Source: Pristionchus mayeri
Taxonomy: Eukaryota; Nematoda; Chromadorea; Rhabditida; Neodiplogasteridae
Assembly (NCBI GenBank): GCA_036245805.1
Contig: BTRK01000005.1
Coordinates: forward strand, 25,213,474 to 25,277,473
Length of the DNA: 64,000 bases
Direction: 5' to 3'
Numbering within the stretch: position 1 is the stretch's first letter; each line of letters begins with the position of its first letter. The position numbers were made by a program, and so were the translations under genes. Below the pieces are notes generated by a model. The model was given only the letters and a program-made list of their open reading frames with translations, was not told the DNA's origin and searched no databases. Positions 40,271 to 52,200 of this stretch are shown one piece after another.

Positions 40271-43200
40271 ATGGATGAAATGGTAGCCGAAGAGAGTGAG
40301 TGTTCCCTCTCTTCCGATGGCCTCGACGACGTGGGCATACACAGTCACGGGTTCATGGAGGGGCACAATTTTATTCAGGTTTTCTGTTTTTGTGAATTGG
40401 CATTGTGAAAGTAACCTGAAGGCGCTGGCTGGACGAAGAGCGATTTCCAGTGGAGAACCTTCTCTTGATGGAAGCATCGACGATGAGAGAAGCGCCCTTT
40501 CCGATACTGAGATTGGAAATGCTATGCGAACAGAGACTATTGCCAAGTGAGCTATGCTGGCCATACCTACAAGGAGATGAAGTGCAGACAAGCGAGAGGA
40601 CCATCATCCGATGCATTGGAAGGAGATTGCATGGCAGAGCATTTGGAGAGAAGTGAGCGGAATCAATGCGAATGGGAAGATGTGTTGGGATCGGGAGAGT
40701 TGATGAGGAAAGTAGAGAGGAATGGAGATGGTCAAAGGCCAACCGACGAATGCAGTGTGCGCATTAATGTAAGCTCTCGCATGGATTATTGGACGTATTA
40801 TTTACATTCAGGTGGTTGACAATATGAACGGTTTCGACTCTGATGAGAACCTTGAATTCGTGCTTGGCTTCAGCTGCGTCATTGATGGTTTGTGGGAATT
40901 ATTGAAGTCTCCTTATCTAATATATCAGGCCTCTCACGAGAGAATCAGGACAAACCATACATTTCGAGGTACAATCTAAAAAATCGATCTTGGCATTTTA
41001 GCAGTTCCGGGGGTAACTTATTGCCCTGAATCAGATTCTGGATCGAATGATTGCATATCTCGATCCTCGGCTGCAGCAGCTTGCTGCAAATATTTCAGAC
41101 TCTTGCTTTGGAGGTTCCAAAAATGGGCTCAAAATACTTCAATCGGGCTAAAATTTGGCCAGTAGGCATCGATAATGAAGGTCTATGACTTCTGTGATCG
41201 ATTTTGTGGTAAGTCAAATCATGGTTTCTGAGCAGTTTATGCCCCTTAACTTGGGGCAAAAAGTTCGGAGCACAAACAAACCAAACTTTTGCATCGTTTA
41301 GAGTTTTAAATTCTGCATCTACATGATTTTTTCCGGATTTTTAGCATGGGGTCTACGAGGTTTCCCATGCGAAAAACAACGAAAAAGCGCACAGTGCGCG
41401 TGGATGCAGTGCACACAAGTCGCACAACAATTTACGGTTCTAATACATCTGTCGGGGGTTCGACCCCCTACCGTTGCAATCATGTTTTGCTGGCATATTT
41501 TCGTAATTTTCAGCACGCATGCATATTCTAATTGTTTTGTAAGTGATAATTCCAGATGAGAAAGACATCATTACATTTATTTCATTACAAAACAATTAGA
41601 ATATGCATGCGTGCTGAAAATTACGAAAATATGCCAGCAAAACATGATTGCAACGGTAGGGGGTCGAACCCCCGACAGATGTGTTAGAACCGTAAATTGT
41701 TGTGCGACTTGTGTGCACTGCATCCACGCGCACTGTGCGCTTTTTCGTTGTTTTTCGCATGGGAAACATCGTAGACCCCATGATAAAAATCCGGAAAAAA
41801 TCATGTAGATGCAGAATTTAAAACTCTAAACGATGCAAAAGTTTGGTTTGTTTGTGCTCCGAACTTTTTGCCCCAAGTTAAGGGGCATAAACTGCTCAGA
41901 AACCATGATTTGACTTACCACAAAATCGATCACAGAAGTCATAGACCTTCATTATCGATGCCTACTGGCCAAATTTTAGCCCGATTGAAGTATTTTGAGC
42001 CCATTTTTGGAACCTCCAAAGCAAGAGTCTGAAATATTTGCAGCAAGCTGCTGCAGCCGAGGATCGAGATATGCAATCATTCGATCCAGAATCTGATTCA
42101 GGGCAATAAGTTACCCCCGGAACTGCTAAAATGCCAAAATCGATTTTTTAGATTGTACCAAGCTTGTCCCGATTCTCTCGTGAGAGGCCTGATATATGTC
42201 AAAGTATTATGTTTCTCTCTTTGCAGCATGGGAATTAGTGGTTAAAATGATGCGAGTGGGTGAGAAGTGCAGAGTAAAGTGTAGTCCGAGATTCGCTTAT
42301 GGGGAAAAGGGACTTCATCCCAACATCACATGCAACCAATATCAGGATTATACGGTAGACGAGCAAACTGTTCCGTCAACATTTCTTTGTTTTTCAGATT
42401 GAACTGATTTCCTCAGTTAAAATGGATTTATCTTCTCTAGCGGTGGATGAATTGTTTGCGTTCTTGATTAAGCTGAAGGATCGGGGAAACTTCTTTTTCT
42501 CTAGAGAGGTATATTTATTGATTATTTTTTTATTTTCACCGATGTATGCATTTATTTTAAGGAATACGAGAAGGCAATTTTCGTTTACAAGCGAGCGATT
42601 TCCAAATGGAATGAGTGCGAAGATGAAGAGGATGCGGGAATGAAGAAAGTCCTATCTGCACTCCACTCAAATCTCGCCGTCTCTTATTCTAAAGTGAGAC
42701 GGAATTAGTTTTTACTAGAGATGATCAGTGCTTATTCGGGGGGGGGGGGGGGGGACAATTGCTCAACTCGTCGCCGTTCGCTTGCAATTTGGCGCAGTGA
42801 CTTGGGAGTTGTTTCATTGTAACCAGTATACGCTCCCATACATTTGCATATATTAGTCTTGTCACCAGGTGATCTTGAGTTTTACCCGAAATCGACGTAT
42901 TTCGTGGTTTGGGTTCGTGGTTTGGGTGTTTCCATGAACCCCTATACGTGAAAACTCAAGTTCGCCTGGTAACAAGAATAATATATGCAAATGTATTGGA
43001 GCGCATACTGGTTACAATGAAACAACTCCCAAGTCACTGTTGCAAACGAACGGCGAGGATTGTCGTTTGAGCAATTGTCACCCCCCCCCCCCCCCCCCCC
43101 CCCACCCGCTTATTCGTTACTCTATCGTAAAGTTCAAATTCCCAGCTTTATTATCACGGTGTTTACGGTATAATAGTCGAACTAAAAATTATTTGAGGCC

Positions 43201-46200
43201 GTTTGTACAAGAATCGAGCAGAGGTTGGTGCGTTCTTACAATTAGGAAACCTATATCCAATCAAATAAGAGAAGTTTTGGGCTTCCACTGGGGTAATATT
43301 ACCGGACGAGGACGAAACTCTGATCTGACCCTGATCTCGTCGCATATACGAGAGAGTATGCAAATATGAGAGAGCGCGGGATTACGCTGATCATTTCCGG
43401 CTTTCCCTTGAGGCTATTAATGATTTTTTAACATTTTTGTATATTCATTCTCAACTAATTCAGCCATCGGCTATTCGATGGAGAACAAAAAATAGGGGGG
43501 CAATTTTGTCCTCGTCCGGTAACTTTAAGAAAAATTAGGGACCACCATCTGCAAATTAAACAGCTTAAAACCGTGAAAAGCTTGTGCAAGAAGCGCTATT
43601 TCCTAATCGCCCGACAATTCCCGGCAATTCAAATTACAGTAGGAACTTGGATCTATTCGGCTTAAAAATATTTCTGGGAGGTGTGCCTTTCCAATTTTTA
43701 GGGAATGCGAAAATCAGGGGGGCGGACATTTCCGCAACGGGGTCCCATTCGATTGACAGAAGGAGTAACAATATGGGAGTTGGTGCATTGTTACCAGTAT
43801 GTGCTCCCCCACATTAGCATATATAAAATTTGTTACTAGGCGATCTTGAGTTTCACACCAAATCAACGTATTGGGTTCATGGTTTGTGGATTTCCATGAA
43901 CCCCTATACGTTGAAACTCATGGTCGCTTGGTAACAAAATTTATATATGCTAAAGTGGGGGAGCACATACTGGTAACAATGCAACAACTCCCATATTGCT
44001 ACTCCTTCTGTCAAGCAAATGGTACTCCGTTGCGGAAATGTCCGCCCCCGAAAATCAGGTTGTATGGATGGTTCTGAAAAATAAAATAAAAAAATCCAAT
44101 TCAGTGAAAAAATTCTCTAGGTCCTTGAATATTGTATTATTCTGTACTAATTAGATAGCAATCGCTTTAATCTTGTTCACCGAACTGTATAAAAATGATG
44201 ATGATCTTTTTGAGCATGTAGTACGCAGTAGCAAAAATTTATGTGGTTTTAAGAGATCCGCTCCGTAAGACTCGACCATATCGGTCACTCCGCGGACACG
44301 TTTGCCTAAGCAACGGGAATCGTGGGGCCCTACTTTGGTGGGAGGAGTGCCTTGGTCCCACATTATGAAATTCGGCACTTATTATATGTTACGGCCATTG
44401 AGCAGGTAGAAAATATTAATCAATGTGAAAATGGACAAAAAATCATATTTATTTAAGGATGGGAAATTGACTCAAAAGTCAAAATGCATCTGTTGATGCC
44501 CCGAAATTGTCAAAAAAAACATGTTTAGATCAATATCTGATTGATTCAAAATATTGCATTTTAAGCTAAAATTTTACTTTTTGCTACATAACTAGTCCAT
44601 TTAGAACCGAATCCCTTCTCCGATTTTCCAACGCAGGATGCGGGCCACTTTTGCGAAGCGGTGCGGACACCTTACAACGCCACCTCGCGAAAGTATTCCG
44701 CGTAGCTTCGTGAAAGTTGCGGCGCCGCTTCATGTAAGTAACGCGGCAGCTTCGCGAAAGTGGCGCAGGGTTATTTAACAGACCGTCAACGAGAAAACGT
44801 AACAAATGGGAGGGGTCCTCGGATGGTAAAACATAGAATATTCCGGTAATTTTTTTCTGAAGCAAGGGTCCAAAGTTAGGAACGCACGCACCAATAGCTA
44901 AGGTTCTAGGTCGGTTTTGAAAAAGATACAGTAACCCCCCCCAATTTTGAGGTCGAAAAGTTTAGTATCATACAAGTCCACGATTAATAGATTTTCTGGT
45001 GTGTTTTCACGCGTAGAAAACGAATTTCCACATTAGAGCTCACGAGATTTCGATCTAAAAAAGATAGGCACAAAAAACCGATTTTTTTCGGTCATAATCG
45101 GCAGAAACCTGCTCATAACTAATTTGGATGCCCCCGGGGGGCGTTTTTTCATTCCATTTTCGGAATCTACGGGTGAAAATGGAGATTGCATGATTTTTGC
45201 AGATTTAAAAAAAAGGTATTTTTGGGAATTCACATTTAAAGATAGGACTCGCTATTTTGACAAAACCTGTAGATCAGCTGATAATAGGTATCGCAAACTG
45301 ACTTACGGCTAGAAATGTAGAGGAGAATGAGCTGAACATTTTATCTGTTGAAAGTAAGTTTCTATCTTTTCGTTGAAGCGTACTACAGAGCCTGGAAGTT
45401 AGCAAAAACTATGGCGGATGCGCGTGAGAGTGAGGGGAGGGTGCAGAGGTGAGGCGGCGAGAGCGCCAGACGGTTAGAGCGTGCGCTCTCGGGGGGATGT
45501 TTCCAGTTTCTCTGCAACTTCTAGCCTCTGTAGCGTGCTTCAACGAAAAGATAGAAACATACATTCAACAGACAAAATGTTCAGCTCATTCTCCTCTACA
45601 TTTCTAGCCGTAAGTCAGTTTGCGATACCTATTATCAGCTGATCTACATCTTTTGTCAAAATAGCGAGTCCTATCTTTGAATGCGAATTCCCAAAAATAC
45701 CTTTTTTTTTAATCTGCTAAAATCATGCAATATCCATTTTCAGCCGTAGATTCCGAAAATGAAATGAAAAAAACGCCCCCAGGGGGCATCCAAATTAGTT
45801 ATGAGCAGGTTTCTGCCGATTACGACCGAAAAAAATCGGGTTTTTGGGCCTATCTTTTTTAGATCGAAATCTCGTGAGCTCTAATGTGGAAATTCGTTTT
45901 CTACGCGTGAAAACACACCAGAAAATATATATCTCGTGAAATTCTGAGATATCGAAATTTTCGACCCCAAAATTTCGGGATTACTGTATCTTTTTCAAAA
46001 CCGACCTACAACCTTAGCTATTGGTGCCTGCGTTCCTATCTTTGGACCCTTGCTTCAGAAAAAAATTACCGGAATATTCTATGTTTTACCATCCGAGGAC
46101 CCCTCCCATTTGTTACGTTTTCTCGTGGACGGTCTGTTAATTAGTCCGCGCCACTTTCACGAACCAGCGGCGTTACTTAAATGAAGCGGCGCCGCAACTT

Positions 46201-49200
46201 TCACGAAGCTGCGCGGAATACTTTCGCGAGGTGGCGTTGTAAGGTGTCCGCACCGCTTCGCAAAAGTGGCGCGCATCCTGCGTTGGAAAACCGGAGTTAT
46301 CATTGAATTACAAAAAGTTGGCCTACACCAAAATTTCTCACTACGTGTACAATCTGTTTGAATGAAATGAGGAATGCGCGCGCGCACGCGGACCGCACCA
46401 CATTAAAATTCTGTTCATGGCGTTTCAGCCATGAACAAAAATATCGGTCAAAGGGTCGGCAAAGAAACTTTGCAAAATTCCAAAAGATGAACTTCCATTG
46501 TTTAGTATTCTTTACTGGGAATTTACCCCGCATTATTTAAATTATTTTTACATACAGTATTTTGTCAATCATAACGCCATTTATTTTATTTTATTTATTT
46601 ACATTTTCCGGTGGCAACTGCTAACTGGACATGATGTTTTATATAAATATCATTAGCATGGAACCACGGAAAAGACGAAAACAATTCTCCATTTTTATTA
46701 TTTTTTCTACTCAACCAAAAGAGTGCTTGCTTCTGTTTTAGTAGCCTAAAATATAATAAAAATATAGGAATATATAGGATAACATTTTTTTGTATATCAG
46801 TTGCGTGCATACGTGTCCAGTTATGGCGGCGCCTCTGACCAACCCTGCGGGACATAACGGAGGGTCATGGATTTTGGCCAACCCTGCGGGTCTGGGGTAA
46901 TGTCGGAGGGTCATGGATTTTGGCCAACCCTGCGGGTCTGGGGTAATGTAAAGGTCAGATATGATACCCTATGTTATCTACAGTAACCCATCATGCATCA
47001 TTTGAATACCGTAACCGAAATTTCCGTAATCTGGTTACTGTAGCCTTGCAAAACGAGGAATGAGCTTTTTATTGCACGATAGAGATCGAACAGTTGTCAT
47101 TGATGATGAATGGCCCTACAGTAGCCCACCTACAGTATCTACAGTACCAATGAGGGTATGATTTCAATAGTGATATCGACAACTGATTTTTTTGAACATC
47201 GGTTCTAAAAATCCGTTCTTTGTGCCAGCAGTATTTCTACTACTTTATCGTTTCTTTTCTCACAATATAACTAGGGACCTCAACGTGGATTGCCGAATTG
47301 TCGCAGATAACGGTAAACATTGCGCAATATGTCCGTGAGGAACCTAATAAGATGATACTTTTGACCGTTTGTCGATATCTCAACTCTAACTCATGCTATG
47401 GCTCGAAAAGTGTTCTCGAGTAGTTCAACGGGTGACCGTCTAAAGGTGCATGTGGGCGGAGCCTATTCCGATGCCTAGTAATCAAGTATCGTCAGAGGAA
47501 AGACTCTATCACCTGTCCGCATGGTGTAGTGGTGAAGCTTATTGGCCTTGTGCCACGGGCCCGTGTGTTCGTCCCCCCTTCGTTGCGAAACTTTTGCAGA
47601 TAGCAGAGATAAACAGCGGAAGTCGTATTCCAATAAAATTTATTGAATATTCCAATAATTATTGAATAAATACGCGTACTGTCCGATAGTTAATTGCAAA
47701 CGACTATTCGAACTGAAATCTATTTTATATTTTATTTGTGCTGAAGTGGTGATAAAAATAAGGGGAACCTTGCTGGACTTAGGCGAAAGACGAATATTCA
47801 TCGGAAGTACAACAATTGGAGAATGCATGACCTTCCAATCGATTTTTTGTATATTAAAACAAAACAGATCATGATCGCCATTTCGCAGATTGCAAAGACT
47901 GATGAGACCTAAAGAACAATGGCTTACACTAAGATTTTGGTTAAGAATTCGTGCTGTCGTTTGGAGTGCCAGATTTTGACCACTCTTTCTCCCTCAAAGT
48001 GGGCGGAACTTGCGGTCTCTAAATATAATCAGCATTACCGTAATGTGAATACGGTAGCTTTACAAACAATTAATTTTGTTCACTTCAGATATAATGCAGG
48101 TTGAACAGGCGCCGTTAAGCATGATCATATCTTAGCACCACCACTGTCTTTAAAGTATTCTAAAGATGAATATCAATTAATGGTATCTACAGCCGACTTT
48201 AAATTTTTTTAAAAATCCCTTATTTGTGCCAGCAGTGTGTACAACCAATTTTATTGCTGTCAAAGGTCCCACAGTAGTGTCTGACGGTCAACGGTCCTCA
48301 GAAAATTCTGACGGACTTCAGAAAATTCACACAGCTTTTAGAGAAATCCGACGACTCAGAAAATTCCGATGGGTCTCAGAAATTTCTGAGAGGCTCTCAA
48401 AAAATATGAGAGGCCTTCGAAAAACTCAGATGGTCCACAGAGACGGTCGAACGCCACCATAAAATTTTCACTACCCTAAAAATGGTGACTGCACTAAGAA
48501 AATTCTGAAGGTGTAAAGAGAGAGTGAACGTTCCTCAAAATATTCCGACGAGAAAAAAGAAAATTCAGATGGACTTTAGAAAATTCTAACGGCCATCCAA
48601 ATATTCCGGAGACCATCAACAAATTATGATGGCCTTTTGACCTCAGGCGGCCTTCAGGGATATCGTCGGAATTTTCTGAGGGCCGCCTGAAGACTCTAAG
48701 AGCTGTCATAATTTTTTGAGGGCCGTAGGAATTTTCTGAGCGATGGAAAATTTCTTTAGATAGCCGTCAGAATTTTCTCAGGGTAGAGCCGTCAAAATTT
48801 TCTGACTCTACTGTGGGCTCTTTGGCAACAATAAAATTGATTGTGGGCCGTCGGGCCTTTTTTACGCTCGAAGGGCCCTCGGCCGTGCCCTCATTTGAGG
48901 GACACATCCGCAGGGTTGGTCAGAATCCGCCAGGTTGGTCAAAATCCGCAGGGTTAGTCAAAAAAGCAAGACTAACGGAATAACATTTTACAAAAGAAAT
49001 AAATTTTGGAATCGATTTTCAAAAAAATCAGTTGTCGATATCACTATTGAAATCTTACCCTCATTGGTACTGTAGATACTGTAGGTGGGCTACCGTAAGC
49101 CCACTCATGCTCAACGATAACCGGGGTCAAAAATTCCGTGACCCCCACCCTTGTTAGGTACCGCAGGGTTGGTCAGAACTCGCCGCCGGCGTGGACACGT

Positions 49201-52200
49201 ATGGTTGCATGCCACTAATCCCGCTCTTCATAAACATCCTCAGACGAAAGCATTGAGTGAACCAGGTGATAAGACATCTCGGAAAAAACATTTCGGAAAA
49301 AGAAGTTTCGGAAATTCCATCTCGGAAAGATCTCGCAATATTTCAAGAGCGCGCACATGATTTTCGAAACTATTTTCTCCTGATTAAAATATTATTTTTG
49401 TTTTTGTTTTTATCAATTGCAATGTAAGTCAAGTAGAAGTATCTGATAATAACAAGAAAATTGCGAAAGTGGATTTTCAGTGTAAAGTTTCCGAGATGTC
49501 CTTTTCCGAGATGGAATTTCCGAAATGTCGTTTTCCGAAATGTTTTTTCCGAGTTGTCTTATCACCGTGAACCAGGCGTGTTCGTGTGGTTTAGATTATT
49601 TCGATCGAAGGCAGTTTCAAACGCGGATTTTAATCTCTAAATGATTTTAAAAATTAAATGAGATTTTTAATCTCACAAGGGGTCCGCACGTGGGTGCGGT
49701 AACCGTTATGTACGACATATATACCATTTGAAAGAGCGTTAAAAGTTGTTCCTAAATTATCTCTCAAAACCTGCTAAAGTTTTATGTTGCGACCAGGAGA
49801 GGTCGACTAAGAAACACCAAAAAAGTTCAGTGATCAAGTGCACCTGCAGCGCTACCACCTATGCACGATTAGCTTTGCACAGATATGTGCCCGTTTGGTG
49901 AAGTGGTTAGCGTGCTTGACTATGCTTTTTGCTCCCCGGGTTCGATTCCCATAAATGTCCAAATTTTTTGCTCGATTTTACCAACTTGATTCTTATCGTT
50001 TAAGCTTTTTTTAGAGAGTTTCATAGCATTGATATATTATATCCTCTCATTTTAGATGTTCAAAGTTGTTAATCTAGGAAAAATCTACTTTTGTCATTTT
50101 TCATATGTCACCCTGTCACAGATTAGAGTATATAGCAGTTCAATGCTATGTAACACTTTAAAAACGGCTCAAACGATAAGAATCAAGTTGGTAAAATCGA
50201 GCAAAAAATTTTGGGCATTGATGGGAATCGAACCCGGGGAGCAAAAAGCATAGTCAAGCACGTTAACCACTACACCAAACGGGCACACCTTTAGGGGTTG
50301 CTAATCGTGCATAGGTGGTTGCGCTTCAAGCGCACTCGCTCACTGCACATTTTTGGTTTTTCTTAGTCCACCTCTCCTGGACGTCACATAAAACTTTAGC
50401 AGGTTTTAAGAGATGATTTAGGACCAACTTTTAACGCTCTTTCAAATGGTATATATCTCGTACATAATTGTTACCGCATCCACGTGCGGACCCCTTGTCA
50501 GAACAATTTAAAATAAAATATGTATTCAAAATCGTTAGAGAAAAAAATTAAAATTGAAAATTCACTCAGTGATATTGTACGTATGTGTTAGTGCAATTAA
50601 AACGACGATAATTTTCAAATTTAAATACTGTAAAATGGGCTTTTTTAGACAGCGAAGTGAAAGTTCCTGATTGTCAATGAGAGCGACAAGGTACTGTTGT
50701 TTTTTCTGTTCATTTTCACTGTGTTCACAGGTATCGTGAAACGCCGTTTTCTTGTGCGACCTAACGGCTCCGGCTGTCACCTGCGTGTAAAAATTGTGTG
50801 CGTGTCCGCCAGCTCCGGGAATTAGCGAGCTAGAGCAAAACTATCGCGCATGAATCACATGATTTTTTTAAAACTAAAAAATCAAGCAAAACAGCTGATC
50901 TTTTACTTTCACATAACTTTGCTCGTTATAGTGTATTGTTTTAAAATGAATTGAACCTAAATTGAGTGACAGTTTTTGTGAAATCGAGAAAATAAATTAT
51001 TCAAAATTTCGATTTTCCACTGATTTGAGCAAACAATGTGAATTTTGGCCATGACAGGTGGAACCCACCTTGTGATTTTCTTAATTAGGTCGGGGAATTT
51101 TACACCTTTTATATAAAATTTGTGGATTGGGGCTACGTAGCACGATAAAAAAAATGCCCAAATTGTGCTATATTCGAAGTTGTGAAAAGCGAATTTTTGA
51201 AACGAGCGAAATCGTGTTCTGTTTTAGCGCTAGAAATTACATCGAGGCAAGTAATATCTGAAAGTGGTAAAACCTAATCAATGTTCACAATGGATTGGGT
51301 GGAATGAATTTTTGAAATTTCATGTCCACTATAGTAAGATTCAAATGCTCAGCTTTTGCAATTCTCTGTTTAGCATGCTCCGCCTCCAATCGGCCCAAAT
51401 TGTTAATTATCGGTACGCTTTATCAATGGGTCGCACTTAAAATTTCGACGAGCGATTTGATTTTTTCATTCGTGTAATCTATGCCTTACTAAGCTATTGT
51501 TTAAAGTAGCAACTAAATCGATGTAAATCGAATTTCAAATGTTTCAACATAACACGAAAGAACGAGTTTGGCGCAGTTTGCACTGCCGCGCAAAAATCGC
51601 ACTCGCACGCGCGATTGTTGAATTCAGGCTCCGCCCATTTTCACGATGCGTAATGTTGAGAAATGCGCGGAATGGCTTATTTTCTTACAGTACATAAAAG
51701 CATTCGAAAATTATTTCTAGAAAATGGCCACACTGACGCGATTGGCTGCAACTCAATTGTCAAGTAACATGATTCCGAGTATAACGTGATTGCAAAGCTA
51801 AGGGATTCGGTTCTAAATGGACATGTAGGAAAAGGTAAAATTTTAGCTTAAAATGTAATATCAGTGCATTCGCCTAAGAATCGCATCTCTGAGAGAACAG
51901 GCAAAAAAGGGCTTCTGGAATTTTCACAGAATTTTATAGCCCATGGTGTCCTGCATCGAAAACTATAGTTCATTTGGCCTGAAAAAATAAATTAGCTTAA
52001 TTAGCGAATTTACAAGTTTGGACTATTTCGGACGTTTTCCAGTGTATCTCACTGGAATCGAACTCAAATCTAACGAAACCTTGATTTTAGACTAAAGCTG
52101 ACCCGCCGAATCGAGCTGTGTCAATATAATATGCAAATTCGAAATTTGAATTTTTTCCCGAAATTTCCAAAATTATTTTCTAGAAAACGAAAAATTATAC

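Larger units (their letters stand above)
40922..42195. mobile_element. Foldback with tRNA-like arms in FKBP8 intron 4 (FB-A3)
   Basis: Ends ATATCAGGCCTCTCACGAGA and complement, differing from FB-A1 at one matching base pair of the ends. Arms (40922-41550 and 41575-42195) are near-perfect inverted repeats and include blocks shared with FB-A1 (TGCTGCA, GGAGGTTCC, TTTAAATTCTGCAT). The element makes up almost the whole intron. Confidence 0.8.
46800..49210. mobile_element. Foldback with tandem-repeat ends and a tRNA-like sequence
   Basis: GACACGTATG and CCGCAGGGTTGGTCAGA at the right end are inverted at the left end. A second pair of inner arms (TACAGTATCTACAGTACC near 47140, complement near 49075) follows. 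The ends hold tandem copies of CAACCCTGCGGG-containing units. The interior includes 47513-47585 (tRNA-like) and 48255-48810 (degenerate satellite). Confidence 0.55.
49672..50500. mobile_element. Foldback with tRNA-like arms (FB-T2)
   Basis: AAGGGGTCCGCACGTG on the left pairs near 50495; ATATACCATTTGAAAGAGCG and AACCTGCTAAAGTTTTATGT are mirrored. The centre is about 49990-50200. Each arm carries the same tRNA-like sequence. Confidence 0.7.
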
